Shown: positions 33,864 to 45,715, numbered from the stretch's first letter. The stretch: DNA of 64,000 bases from Euryodendron excelsum (GCA_033060915.1 CM065378.1:56531001-56595000); one strand, 5' to 3'. Translations and numbers: made by a program. The notes: generated from the letters alone by a model not told the origin.

Positions 33864-35215
33864 ATTTCATGGGTATTCAACACATAGCAAAGCATATAGA
33901 GTCTTTAATAAGAGGACTCTAGTGGTTGAGGAATCGGTCCATGTTACTTTTGATGAACATAACTCCCTTTCTAGAAATGTTACAAGTGATGATGTAGATG
34001 AAATAGAGCAAAATATGAAAAAGACGGACATCCATTCAAGCTCAAAAGAAGATCCACAAAACAGGAAAGAAGTGCAAGAAATCTCAACAAGCCAACAAGA
34101 AATCAATGAATGTCTACCTTTCTAATCACGTTTTCAAATTAATAAAAGTTTTATATGGTTTAAAGCAAGCCCCAAGAGCTTGGTATGAAAAATTAAGTTT
34201 TTAATTGAAAAAGATTTTTCAAGAGGAAAAATAAACACTACTATTTTTTATCAAGATCAAAAGCAATGACATGCTCTTAGTACAAATATATGTGAATTAT
34301 ATCATAGTCAGTGCTACTGATAAGTTGCTTTGTAAGGAATTTGCTAAGTGTATGCAGGAAGAATTCAAAATGAGTATGATGGGTGAACTTAATTACTTCA
34401 TCGGTCTTCAAATCAAGCAATCAAAGGAAGGAATCTTTATCAACCAAGCCAAGTACATCAAGGACTTAATCAAGAAGTTTAGCATGGAAGATGCAAAGCC
34501 CATTATTACTCCAATGAGTACTATAACAAACTAGACAGTGATGAGAAAGGTAAATCAGTAAATACTAAGCTTTATAGAAACATGATAAGTTATTTGTTAT
34601 AGATATAATATTTAATGTTTGCTTATGTGCTCGATTTCAATCAAATCCTAAAGAATCTTATGTGATTGTTGTGACAAGAATATTTCGTTACCTAAAGCAC
34701 ACACCTAACCTTAGACTATGGTATCCAAAAGGTACATCTTTTAATTTGATTGGATACACCAATGCTTATTATGCGGGGAGTAGAGTTGATAGGAAGAGCA
34801 CAAGTGGCTCTTTCCAACTCCTAGGCAACATGATTGTGTCTTGGTGTAGCAAAAAACAAAAATCGATTGCTCTCTCCATAGCTAAGGCTGAATATGTAGC
34901 ACCTGGTAGTTGTTGTGCTCAGGTATTATAGATTAAACAACAATTAGAAGATTACGGAATCTCATTTGATCATATACCTATTAAATGTGACAATACTAAT
35001 ACTATAAACTTGACTAAGAATCCCATCCAACACTCTCGCACAAAACATATTGAGATTAGATATTATTTCATAAGAGATCATGTGCAAAAAGGTGATATTG
35101 AACTTGATTTTGTGAGCACAAACATGCAATTGGTTGATATCTTTACAAAACTAGTAAGTGAAGATAGATTTTGCATGATAAGACGAGAATAGGGAATGAG
35201 TGATCCTATGTCTTG
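33864..35215 (+). pseudogene. C1 integrase C-terminus, partial RT and RNase H
   Basis: Resumes with RVFNKRTLVVEESVHVTF (integrase C-terminal motif), then an acidic linker. At about 34124 the sequence jumps straight to FKLIKVLYGLKQAPRAWYEK, so the N-terminal half of RT, with its first catalytic Asp region, is deleted. The RT active box reads IYVNYIIV where copia has YVDD, so both catalytic Asp are lost. FSMEDAKPI.TPM follows. RNase H has GYTNAYYAGSRVDRKSTSG, with Asp lost in the first motif, then KHIEIRYYFIRDHV and QLVDIFTK near the end. Several stops are present. Confidence 0.87.
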
Positions 35216-35658
35216 ATCATTGTTAAATTTGAATGACATTCATGTTATTTGAGTTTTAAATACATTCAAGTTGATTGATTATTTGTATAAAATGCATTTG
35301 TAATTCATTGCATACTCATGTTAGTACGCACTATCATCTCTAAACAAATAGTCGACCCCTGAGTTCATAAATATCTTATCTGGCATAATCTGACCCAATA
35401 TGGCTTCATGTGTCAGCACATCAGAACAGTGGGTTCAAAATGAATTGTTGACACCTATATGTCGATACATGAGTCGAGCCTTTATATTTTAAAGCAGCCC
35501 ACTTTACGACATTCAAACTTTCCCTCTCTTTCTCTCACTATATCTATTTCGCTCCCTCTTCTCACCATACTAACCTTCCCTCTCAATCTCATCTTTAAAT
35601 GCCTTACAAACCCAAAATCAACCCATCTTAACTTCGCACAACCCTCGTCGATCCCATC

Positions 35659-37206
35659 ATGGCACTGAAAAACCCTAAACTGAAGAAGAGTTCAAAAGCC
35701 CTAAATACATAGACGTCCCCTATCCCGAAAGGCCAGAAGCGAAAATCAAAAGGGGATTCAAGCAAATACAAAGAGAAGAAGAAGAAGAGTAGTAAGAAGA
35801 GAGAATCGGCATCTTCAACAGCCCTGGAAAGGAATTAACTATATTTCAGTGAGGATAAAGCCCAAGAAAGGTACAATTCGAGCTTCTCTCTTAGGAAGGT
35901 CTATAATGGTCGATGGGTAGATTATAATTTTTTCAATCATTACAAGTTTAAGTTGAGTACAAAATTAACCAATTTTGGTTGAAAATCCATGACTACATTA
36001 AGGGATAATGTTTACCCTGACTTAGTTGCACACTTTTATGCCAATGCCGAAAGAGAGTATGGCGATGTATCTATAGTAAGTTATGTTAAAGGTGTTAGTT
36101 TCACTTTGGATAGAATAGTGATAAGGCACATCATTGGAATCAAGTTGGGTGGAGAGATTTATCGAGATTATATATCTCAGAAAGATCAATTGAAAATTTT
36201 TTATGAAAAGGAAGTGGATGAGTGTATACAACCTATTGCCAATGATTTGCCTCTTGAATTAGTATTGTTTCATCACTTTAGTTGCACCATTTTTACCCCC
36301 AAAACAGGAAAATATGAATATGTGTATGAGAAGGAGCTATTTTTCTTGTGGGCAAATCTAACTGATTCTCGAATTGATTTGCCTTTATTTATCTTGGATC
36401 ATATATACAAGGCCACTATTGCAAGAATTAGTTTGCCCTATGGTATTTTCTTGATGAAAGTTTTCAAGCACTTTAATGTTGATTTGAGCAATGAGAAAAA
36501 GAGAACTCCTAAATCCATCAGCAATGAATATAACGAAAAGACTCTAAAGAGAATGGGGTACACTCTGAAGAACAACAAGTAGACTCCTAAGAAATCTGGT
36601 GGAGGCAGTGTTTCAAAGGAAAAGACTCCCTCTGGGAGTGGTTCTAGGCAAAGGAGTACCAAGAGAAGCTTGAATCAAGAACTTGAAGGAAGTGAAGGGG
36701 AAATGCAGGCATTCAGGGCTCAGGTAATGGATTCTCTCGAGAAATTGAATAAGATGGTAGATATGGCTGCCACAAGAATGTTTTATGTGGAAAGAAAAGT
36801 TAAAGAATTGAAAAAGAAAGTAAAAATGTTGAGACATGGGAGAGGAAAAATGATGGAGGAAGAAGAAGAAGATGAGGAAGAAGAGAAAGAAGAAGTAGAA
36901 GAAGAAAATGAGGAAGAAATTAGAAAAGGAGAATAAGAAAGAGAAAAAGAAAGAGAAGAAGAGAAGGAGGCTGAAGAAGAAAGAGAAGGTGGGGAGGAAG
37001 AGGCACAAGAAGCTGAAGAAGGGGAGAATGCTAAAAAAGGGATAGAAGCAGAGGAAGAGGGTGACTCATCTGCTACTGAATCTAATGCTCATCCTTCCAC
37101 TTTTGGTCACAAGTATGGGCTGAGGGATAAACCTGGCAAAAAGTTCTCCAACACCCCAGACGACCCCCTTGTCCTAACTCCCTCACCACCAACCTCTCCT
37201 CACTAA
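35659..37206 (+). pseudogene. C1 third ORF: PF20167-like domain, coiled coil, Glu-rich tail
   Basis: One frame from ATG 35659 to TAA 37204, broken by about five stops (near 35708, 35836, 35980, 36580 and 36934). Order: Lys-rich basic N-terminus (KGQKRKSKGDSSK); a globular domain (DVYPDLVAHFYANAE-like start, LGGEIYRDYI, TDSRIDLPLFILDHIY) resembling the putative plant transposon protein domain PF20167; a predicted coiled coil (about 36690-36850); a tail of almost pure Glu/Asp/Lys. In Sireviruses an extra, so-called envelope-like ORF lies in this place, after RNase H and before the 3' LTR. No signal peptide or membrane segment is seen. C2 has a longer-open relative. Role unknown. Confidence 0.75.
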
Positions 37207-37948
37207 CATCTCCTCTCCATATCCCCTCTCTCTCTATCCTATTTGCATTTTCATTTTTGCATTTGTTTGCATTTTTGTTAAAGGATGACATATCATCCTT
37301 AAATACAATTTCTTTTGTAATATTTTGTGAATGATCATTGACTAATCCTCTGCAATGACTTTTGTGAATGAAATATAACTCTGTTATTGTAGCTTGAGGG
37401 CTTGATGATTGAATGCTATGCTTGCTGTCCTGTTTTTATATATTATTTTGTCACAATACTTTTTGCTATTGTACCTGTCTCTATTCTAAACATTTATTTC
37501 TCTTTTTGATGAATTGACAAAAAAGGGAAGAATAATTGAAATAATAACATGGTTTACATGAACAATGGAAATGAAATGAATTGTATGAAAATAAAATGGA
37601 GAGAAGAATGGACTACATGGAATGATGATATTGAATGATGAATGGAAATAAAATTATCCTGCTTTATGAAGAATGATGAAGCATGTTATTAGGGGTGTAA
37701 AATGTTAAAGGATTGTTTAATGGTGAATGGAATTGCTATAAATTGAGTGATGCTCTAATAAAACATCTTTTAATAAAAACTCTTTGAGGATTGTTTTTGA
37801 TAAAAGAATAAAAAGAAAGGATATTTTTCTTAGAAGCATCACTTGCAAACAGAGGGGAAGCTTTTTCAAGGTATAAAATCTGATTTTATTCATTTCATTC
37901 TTATACCTATTCTTGCAAAGGTTTTGTCATCATCAAAAAGGGGGAGAT
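37207..37948 (+). other. C1 3' noncoding region with polypurine tracts
   Basis: AT-rich. The PPT AAAAAGGGGGAGAT ends at 37948, directly before the LTR. A second purine tract, AAAAAAGGGAAGAA, lies near 37519-37532. Repeated PPT-like tracts are a known trait of Sireviruses. Confidence 0.7.
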
Positions 37949-39332
37949 TGTTGACTCCACGCCTTGATTTTGATGATAACTAAACTTTGTGTTAGTTTGC
38001 TAAAAATTTTAATTAATGTGTAGTTCAATAAGTAAATATATTTTACACTTAAAGCATAATAAATGTATACACAAAGATCGAGCAATGCATCAAAACAAAG
38101 AAATGCACAAAAAATGTAATAACACCTATTCAAATGTCAAACCAATTATGTGAATTCGAAGAGATTGAAGGTACTCAAAAGGAGAATTTATTAAGCCTAT
38201 AAAGACTTAATGTAGTTGATATAAATTCGAAGAGATTGAAGGTGTTCAAAAAGAAAATTCATCATGTGTGCAAAAATTTTATGAAGAATCTAAGAAAAGT
38301 TTTTGAAGAAATCAAAGTGAATTCAATCCAAATTGAATTGAAGACTTTATTGAAACTGTATTGAAAGCTTTGAAAAATCACTACACCCCAATGAGAAGAT
38401 TCCTTGAAGTACTTGAGGAGTTTTTGAAGCTAAGCTTGATCAAGGAAAGTATGGAAGAGATTTTCTGGGTGATATGTCAACACATGGATTTGATGTGTTA
38501 ACAAATGAGAACAGAAGCCAATACTTGAAGAATGAATGATTAAGTGTCAACACATGAGTTTGATGTGTCGACACATGGAGACAGAGACTAACTACTGGAA
38601 AATGCAGGCTTGATTTGTCGACACATGAATTCATGTGTCGACACTTGGGGACTAACGGCTATATTTTTAAACGTTATATTGAATTGGGCGCGTACTTAAC
38701 GAACTTCCAACTACCTCCAACGGGTGAAATCAATTCAGGGCTTTATATACAAGTCAACAAATGTATTTATAAAGTAGAGACACAAGATTATTCCACACTT
38801 TGATCATCAAGAGTTGACAATTCATACACTAACTAAAAATTTTCTGTCTTCAAGGGTTGGCATTTAGTGAGCTATTTAATTCTCATCTACTCTTCATAGA
38901 GAGTGTGTACTTCAATTGTAAATCTCTTATACACTTGTGAGATAGAATTTGAGTGTACTCTAATGGAAGAAAAACACTTGTAAGTTTGAGAGAGATTGAA
39001 CAAAACTCTTGTAACATTGAAGCTTAGGTGTAAGTTCAAGCAAAGTGAGCTAGGCACTTCAACTAGCCTCTACTTTGTAATTAGAGATTGCATAATGGAA
39101 GAAGACTTTAAGGGAATATTGGGTGAGGACGTAGACCACAAGTTGTGTTTGAGCCTCGGTAATTCTTGGTGTTTCTTTCTTGTGCTTTGCTTTTATTTCA
39201 TACTTGATTTTATTCCATTGCATATATCTTGAATCATTGATTAATTGCTTAGATTAATTTTAAATAGTCTTAATTGTAATTATTTTTTAATAACCCAATT
39301 CACCCCCTCTTGGATTGCCTTTCGGGCCAACA
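37949..39332 (+). repeat. 3' LTR of C1
   Basis: From TGTTGACTCCACG to GGGCCAACA, 1384 bp. It aligns with the C2 LTRs over its length with indels. It carries a TATATA box at 38744-38749, direct repeats of AGAGATTGAAGGT(A/G)(C/T)TCAAA near 38160 and 38230, and a cluster of GTCGACAC palindromes at 38470-38650. The end CACCCCCTCTTGGATTG..CAACA is the usual Sirevirus/copia LTR end. Confidence 0.88.
38616..38643. repeat. 28-bp perfect palindrome in the C1 LTR
   Basis: Arms TGTCGACACATGAA and TTCATGTGTCGACA with no spacer. It is one of several GTCGAC-centred motifs: others near 38474, 38545 and 38563-38578 in this LTR, at 42710-42860 and 50267-50420 in the C2 LTRs, and at 45700-45810 and 35400-35475 before the third ORFs. 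Confidence 0.95.
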
Positions 39333-39890
39333 AGGAGATAAATAAGCATTTAATAATATAGAGCTTGAAACATAATTCCTAGTATAACAGGGAGTGTAAT
39401 TATAATTCATTAGTGGTACAAATTATAATTTACATAAATAGGGATTAATCCTGGTTGGATTAGGAATCCTTATTTGTGTAGGAAGCCCTAGTTATACTAA
39501 TTCTATGGCCCCTACTATAACCATTACATATACGCACTCTAATAACAGCTAAGGTTACATTTGCTCATAATTGAGAGATACACGTTTTTGTGAGAAAGAG
39601 AAACCCCAGCAGCTGCAAGCCCACTTTCTCTAGAGCAAGGCGTATACGAGGGATACAGTAGAAATCTGAAGATTGAGTTTGAGCAGTTGATTGGTGCTTA
39701 TTGTTGTTACTTGATTTGTACTTGTTACTGTCATTTGTTATTCAGGATCAAACCAGAGAGATCTCGAATGTATGATTCTAATCACGTAGATTAGGCATGC
39801 TAATTAGATTAGAATTTTTAGTATTATGCATATGCATTATAACCAGGTCGTAGAAAATTATGTAGTCCCTAACAATTACAAATATGAGCT
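39333..39890. other. Possible old LTR fragment, unassigned
   Basis: No ORF. The stretch ends GTAGTCCCTAACA near 39872 and has 5'-leader-like features (CTCTAGAGCAAGG, long T-rich tract), similar in style to small copia LTRs, but I cannot find a matching start or a second copy. Confidence 0.25.
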
Positions 39891-39899
39891 CCCCATAAT

Positions 39900-40548
39900 T
39901 GTTGACATTTTTTGTGTCCTATTATTTTGTTGTAATAAATTGATTATATTGTGACGGATATATTTTTCACAATTATTGTTTCATGTAAGTCTTATTGCTA
40001 AAAAAATACAGTTTTGTCACAATATGTATATTGATTGTAACAAATATTATTTTATAACAATAAGTCAACCGTCTAGTAGTATATCTCTTGTGACAAAGTT
40101 TTTTGTTACCACATGTTATAACATAACTATTTGTTGGGACAAGTTTATAGTGCTGAACGTATTTCGAAAGTAATGTTAATCTCACGAATGTGAAAGGATT
40201 TTTGTGAAAAAAAGATTCGTCACCATAAATGAAATACCTATTATGACGATATATTTTTGTCACTACATGTAAAAACTAATGTTTATTATGACAAATCTAT
40301 TCTGACAAAATACTTTCATTAAAAATGATTATTCCCGCAACACAGGGTTTCCTGCCATAGCATCCATGATAGAATTTGTTTTGTCACAATTTTGAACTTA
40401 TAGTGACAAACTATTGTGACAAAATGCTGTCTTGTGGCAAGTTTGCCTCTTGGTATGATCTATTATTTTGTCACAAAAGGGTACTTTTTGTGATAAATTT
40501 TGTTTCATCACAATAAATTTCATGGCAATAAATGATTTTTGTTGTAGT
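39900..40548. mobile_element. CACTA-like transposon end
   Basis: Many copies of TTGTGACAAA/TTTGTCACAA in both orientations (for example near 40013, 40384, 40406, 40416 and 40472), as in CACTA subterminal repeats. The right edge TTTTTGTTGTAGTA is, in reverse complement, close to the CACTACAA(G/C)AAAA terminus. No transposase and no clear left end are seen, so this is a fragment or small derivative. Confidence 0.5.
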
Positions 40549-40984
40549 ATATAAACAGAGATTATAGTATATTAACAGATTTCAATATACAATCTTCTAT
40601 TGTATCTCCAAGTCTCTGTTGGTCCATATGTGAGTTGTGATTGATTACATGTAACTCTAACTGTTCACCTCCAAATTGTCATTTGAGAGAGCCAGCCTTG
40701 CTGGATGGTTGTTGTGGCCTTTTCCACTAGCTCTAGGCTATTGTACCTCTGCAGGGCTGTAACTTTGCCAAGGCGCTTTGCTGGTGGTACGGTTGTCAAA
40801 GCTCAATTCTCTCCCATTGCTTTGGTGCTCTAACTTCAACTCATTGCCAATTTGGTTCTTGGCACTAAGTAAAAATACTACAGTGGCCAGTGACTCTTTT
40901 ATGCTGATTTCATGTTAAGGCCATTTCTCATGGCTCCATACTTTATGTAGTTTTTGGTTGCTATGCCATGGGTGTCTTTGCTTT
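40549..40984. other. Unassigned sequence, possibly part of the F LTR
   Basis: No gene recognised. On the minus strand it reads like an LTR leader (CAAATTGGCAATGAGTTG, then GGCTGGCTCTCTCAAATG), and it could be the far end of the LTR of element F, separated by the GC-rich repeat at 40985-41690. Confidence 0.25.
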
Positions 40985-41690
40985 TATTGGGGCCGGGGCT
41001 AGAGATGTTAATTGGGCCGACCTGACCCTGCCATGGCCCACTGGGCTTGGGCCGGGCTTTACGGGCTCCCGTCATTTTTTTGGCCGGGTCAGGCCAAAAT
41101 GTGAAAAGAAAGGCCCACGGCCCAGGGATGGCCTTGGCCTCGGGTTTTGGGCCAGACCTCTTTGGCTTGATTTTTTTTTTGTAGCATTATGTTTTTAAAA
41201 CTAATAAATTTAGTTATAATAAATTATACATTATCATCCTATGAATTAAAAATTTATTTGTAAGCTTATATATATTTAATTTCTTTGAACTTATGTAAAA
41301 AAACTCTAAACTTACATATATTATTATATAATTAATAAGAATCGCTAAGGTAAATTATTTATACAATTACATTTGTAAAATTAATAAACGTACTTAAGAA
41401 AAATGAATTTGAAAAGGGGGGGGGTCACAGGTATAGATGGAACGTGTTTAAAAAAAATTCAAAATGAATTTAAAAGGGAAAAAGTCATTGGGGAGGGGGG
41501 AGGGGGGTTCACGAGCTCTCAAACGGGCTTGGGCTTGTGGGTTGGGCTCAGGCTTCCAAAAGGGGGCCAAGCTTGCCTATAAGGTGCTTAGGCTTGGGCC
41601 GAGTTAGACCCAGGTTGGGCTCGAGCTGGGCTTTGGCTCAGCGGGCTCAGGCTAGGCTTAGGTTATCCTTTTTAGTGATGTCAAGTCTTA
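40985..41690. repeat. GC-rich GGGCTTGGGCC-type repeat pair
   Basis: Two GC-rich blocks (about 40990-41170 and 41500-41670) built from GGGCTTGGGC, GGCCGGGC and CCAGGC-type motifs flank an AT-rich core with G-runs (41416-41426, 41492-41507). This is the look of a common class of plant non-autonomous hAT-like elements. The ends are not defined well enough to give target duplications. Confidence 0.4.
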
Positions 41691-42034
41691 GTGGCGGCCT
41701 AAAAAACCATTACATAGTGTCAAGGCCAACATTTTGTGAGCTCGGCCGTCATAAATGAGGCTAGTGTGGTGCTTGCCAAGCTCGTCTGACAAGCCAGCCA
41801 TACTCGGATCATTTCATATTGAAGTTAAAATTAAGCATTGATGGCCAATTTACAAACAACTTTCGTGGAGAATAGGTGGAAGTAAAGAACACAAGAGAAG
41901 CATAGATTGAATCTTATTTCATTCATTAAAGCATTTTTACATCGCTCACAATATGTACAAGAGGTGCTTCAAACCATACAAGAAGTTGTGGGGTGGATGG
42001 TGGTAGGAGATACCCCCCCCCCCCCCGGCGCGAG
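41691..42034 (-). repeat. Element F LTR, left segment
   Basis: Read on the minus strand it continues the LTR of F past the C2 insertion: after TATAAA and a poly-G run come TATCTCCTACCACCATCC and an AATGAATGAAATAAG polyadenylation-like stretch near 41920. It is bounded on the right by 14 C (42013-42026) and C2. The left limit is uncertain. Confidence 0.35.
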
Positions 42035-43702
42035 GTTGGCCCAAGGGCAACTCAAGAGAAGGAGTGAATTGGGTTTTTCAAAAATTAATAGCAATTAAGA
42101 TTAATTAAAAACATTTAATCAATAGAACAATGAATCAAGATATATGTAATGTAATGTAATCAATAAGGAAATGAAAACAGAGCAAGAGAAATCACACCAA
42201 AATTCCCCTGAAGTCTCCTTCGACTATGCAATCTCCAAGTAAAAAGAAGGTACTGATTGACCAAGTGCTCAGCTCACTTCTACACAAGAATTTCTTTAAA
42301 AGTTCTTCCAGCTACCAAGTGGTTTTGTCTAAGATCCACTTCAACTTACAAGAGTTTTTTTTTTTACAAAAGAACTCTCAAACTCTCACTTACAGGTGTA
42401 TGAAAGTTATACACATGGAATACAAACTCTCTATGAAAAGTGGATAGAAAAATAAAAGCTCACTTAATGCCAAAATGATGACAAAAGGAATTTTTCAGAA
42501 TTTCTCAGCTTGATCAATCAGTGGATGTTGTTGTTGTTTTTTTTTTTTTTTTTGTCTCTCTTGTATATAAATGCAGTTGAAAGCTTGTATATAAACCCTT
42601 GCATTGATTTCGTCCGTTGATGGTTGTTGGGGCTCATTTAATGCAAGTCCAATCCGTTATAACGTTAGAAAAACTAGTTGTTATTTCCCAAGTGTCAATA
42701 CTTGATCTCATGTGTCGACACATCTGGCCTGCATGTTTCAGATGTTGTCCACTGTCTCCATGTGTCAACACATCAACTCCATGTGTCGACACTTAATCAT
42801 TCTGCGTTCAAACTTTGGCCTCTGTCCTCATGTGTTGACTCTTCATTTTTATGTGTCGACACATTACCCAGAAATATTCATTCATTCTTCTGATGATCAA
42901 GTTCAGCTTTAGCAATACTATATGATCTTCAAGAAGTCTTCTTTTTGGGGTATGATGATAAATCAAAGTCTTCAATTCATCAAAGTTGTCTTTTATTCAA
43001 TTTGGATTGAATTTAACTTTTGATAATCATCTTTTCTTTAATTTCTAAGCTGCTATAACTTCTTTCCATTAATGCCGATCTCTTCTTTTTCATTTCCGAG
43101 CTTTCTCCATGTACTGCTAATGACTTTTTCATCCATGTAGAGTTTTATATTCATGATGCTTCATTACCGAGCTTTCCTTTTTGCTACTAATCTTTCTTTC
43201 TTCTTTAGGATTATTTCAATGAGTCTTTTATAAGCCTGATGAAGTCTACTCTTGAACATCTTCAATTTCTTTGAATATATACCATCTGCATTGACTCTTC
43301 ACTTCCTAGATGAAGTCTACTCTTGGATTCTTTGTAGAGATTTTACAATTATGTTGAATTTTCTTTTTGAACATCTTCAATCTCTTCGAATTCAAGTCAA
43401 CTTCATTGAGTCTATGCACACTTGATGAAATCTTTTTTTGAACACCTTCAATCTCTTTGAATGCAAATCATTTGTTTGAAGTTGTAATAAGTGTCATTGC
43501 TCTGTTTCGCATGACTCTTATAGTGCATCGCTTGATTTGGCTTGATGTGCATCAACTTGGACATGTACTAGACTTTTTAGTTAAAACCTTTAAGACTAAA
43601 TTATAATCTTTATTAATCTACACACTAAATAGATGCATTAGTAAAATAACACAAGGTTTAATTATCATCAAATTCAATATGGGAATCAACCTTGAGTCAA
43701 CA
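42035..43702 (-). repeat. 3' LTR of C2
   Basis: Minus strand TGTTGACTCAAGGTTGATTC to GGGCCAAC. About 1.67 kb. Versus the 5' LTR it lacks about 50 bp near 42205 (the ACCATAACTTGTGGTCTACG block). TATA box as TTTATATACA near 42553-42566. GTCGACAC palindromes at 42708-42860. Confidence 0.9.
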
Positions 43703-44039
43703 ATCTCCTCCTTTTTTATGATGACCAAACCTTTGCAAATGAAATTTATATACGATTAAATGAAATGGACAAGATCAGATTGCATACCAGTAAAGAGCTC
43801 CCCCTTTTTGTCATATGTAACCAATTTATCAATACCAATTCATCAAACACTCATTGTTCATTTTACTTCAATTAACTTCAATTCTTCTCATTCTTTTTGT
43901 CAATTCATCAAAAAGAGAAAAAAATATATAGTAAAGATAGGTACAATAGCAAAAAAATCTTACAACTAGATAAATTGTAAAATCAAGAAAGTAGGCAAGC
44001 AATCAAACAAGAAGTCATCAAATTGGCAAGAGAACAAGA
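43703..44039 (-). other. C2 3' noncoding region and polypurine tracts
   Basis: On the minus strand AAAAAAGGAGGAGAT lies directly before the LTR, with a second tract AAAAAGGGGGAGCTC at 43796-43810, and a third A/G-rich stretch near 43912-43922. This repeats the multiple-PPT layout of C1. Confidence 0.75.
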
Positions 44040-45498
44040 TCATATTTCATTAAACACAAATGTCATTACAAAAGATTTGACAATTGTTATCCACAACAAG
44101 GTAGACAAAAAAAAAATGTAACAGGGCCATGTCAATGCAAAAGAATGGGGCAAGAGGGAATGTGAGATGGAGAAAAGTAAAAGAGGTAGGGGTAGAAAGG
44201 ATAAGAAAAGGAGAGACGAGTGAGCATTAGATTCGGTGGCCGAAGAGTCGTCCTCTATTTCAAACCCTTTTTTAGCATTTCCTTCCTCTTCTCTGGCTTC
44301 GTCTCCTTCCTGTTCTTCTACCTTATTATCTTCATTTTCTTCATTGATTTCCTCTTCCGCTTCTTCATCTTCTTCTTCCCCTAAGATCTTGCCTTTCCCA
44401 TTTCTTAATATTTGTACTTCCTTTTTGAGTTCTCTCACCTTCCTTTGGATGAACATCAATCTTGTGGCAACAATTTCTACTTGTTTGTTCAGTTTGTTCA
44501 GAGATTCCATTACTTGAGTCATAAAAGCACTCAACTCCCCTAAACTTTCTTTAAATTCAGAACTCAAACTTCTTTTTGTGCTTCTCTGCTTGGAGTTGCT
44601 CCCAAATGGAGACTTTCCATTTGAAGTACTTTCTCCTCCAGTTTTCTTTGGAGTCCACTTGTTGTTTTGTAGAGTATACCCCATTGGCTTGAATGTCTTT
44701 TCATTATATTCATCACTAATGACCTTAGGGGTTCTTTTCTTCTCATTTTTCCAATCAATTTCGAAATGCTTAAAAAATTTAGTCAAGAAAATTCCATTAG
44801 GCAAGCTGATTTTGGATATGGTAGCATTGTATATATGATCCAAAATAAATAGAGGCAAATCAATCCTTGAATCAGTCAAATATGCCCATAAGAAAAACAA
44901 CTCATTCTCTAAAATATATTCATACTTTCCAGTTTTAGGAGTAAAAATAGTGCTGGTAAAGTGATGAACTAGCCTCAATTCAAGAGGCAAATCAGTGGCA
45001 AGAGGTTGTATACATTCATCTACATCCCTTCCATAGAGAGTTTTTAGTTGATCTTTTCTAGAGATGTTATTTTCATAAACCTTCCCACCAAATCTGATTC
45101 CAAGAATATGTCTAATCACTTCTCTATCTAAAGTGAGGGAAACACTCTTAACATAACTCTTGATGGACACCTCTCTAGGATCCCTTTCGGCATTAGTATA
45201 AAAATGAGCAACCAGGTCAGGGTATACATCATCCCTGAGTGTTATCATAGATTTCCAACCTAGGTTCCCCAATTTGATACCAAATTCAAACTTATGATGA
45301 TCAAAGAACTTGTAATCCACCCATCTATCGTTAAATACCTTTTGAAGAGAAAATTTTGAATTGTACCTTTCCTGGGCTTTTTCCTTTGTCATTCCTAGAA
45401 TCCCCTTTTGATTTCCTTTTCGGTTCTTTCGAAATAGGAGCTGTTGCTATGACTAGGACTTTTGAAATCTTTTTCAGTTTAAAGGTCTTGGGAGCCAT
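44040..45498 (-). pseudogene. C2 third ORF: PF20167-like domain, coiled coil, acidic tail
   Basis: Open for 450 codons from ATG 45392 to 44040. The true start is probably ATG 45498 in another frame (MAPKTFKLKKISK, basic), with a small deletion and frameshift between. Residues about 40-235 form the PF20167-like domain (DVYPDLVAHFYTNAERD, LPLELRLVHHF, TDSRIDLPLFILDHIYNA). Residues 280-335 look like a coiled coil; 340-385 are Glu-rich. The last ~60 residues are hydrophobic (FLSFLPLPLLLF, YIFFLSTLLWITIV). C1 instead continues with hydrophilic sequence after the shared SSATESNAH, so the hydrophobic tail is best explained by a deletion that opened the frame into 3' UTR. Upstream neighbour is RNase H; downstream is the PPT. 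Confidence 0.75.
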
Positions 45499-45699
45499 TG
45501 AAGGATCAAGAATAGTTGAGAGAGGTTAGAATGAGATTAATTAGGGTTTATAAGAAAAGTGAAGCAAAGATTGGTGATGGTTCGAAGGTGACGATTGGGT
45601 TTGGTGCGAACAGAGGAGCATGAGAGAAAAAGTTAGAGTGAGAGAAGGAAAATTCGAATGTTTGTAAAGTGGGTTTCGTTAAAGTATATAGGTCCGACT

Positions 45700-45715
45700 C
45701 ATGTGTCGACACATG
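45700..45715. repeat. Palindrome upstream of the C2 third ORF
   Basis: CATGTGTCGACACATG, perfect 16-bp palindrome, followed by related motifs at about 45727, 45735, 45769 and 45794. It lies between RNase H and the third ORF, about 200 bp upstream of its first ATG, where a promoter or splice-control element for that ORF might be. Confidence 0.9.

Larger units (their letters stand above)
26346..39332 (+). mobile_element. Element C1: Sirevirus-like Ty1/copia element, 5'-truncated
   Basis: Order: gag, protease, integrase, remnants of RT, RNase H, a third ORF, polypurine tracts, 3' LTR. That gene order with integrase before RT is copia; the gag wording and the extra ORF after pol fit the Sirevirus lineage. 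The 5' LTR and primer site are missing: the first C1 bases (ATTCCTG) correspond to sequence ~15 bp inside C2's primer site. A 4.6-kb solo LTR interrupts the integrase (29250-33858). Without it C1 is about 8.4 kb. Confidence 0.9.

Noticed and set aside
36613..37008. Minus-strand Phe/Ser/Leu-rich ORF resembling a membrane protein
   Set aside because: It is the reverse shadow of the Glu/Lys-rich tail of the C1 third ORF (GAA/GAG codons read as TTC/CTC).
44040..44240. Envelope-type transmembrane anchor in C2
   Set aside because: Most likely 3' UTR read in frame after a deletion, since C1 has a hydrophilic end at this position.
44236..44838. Plus-strand Ser/Leu-rich ORFs
   Set aside because: Shadows of the C2 third ORF on the minus strand.
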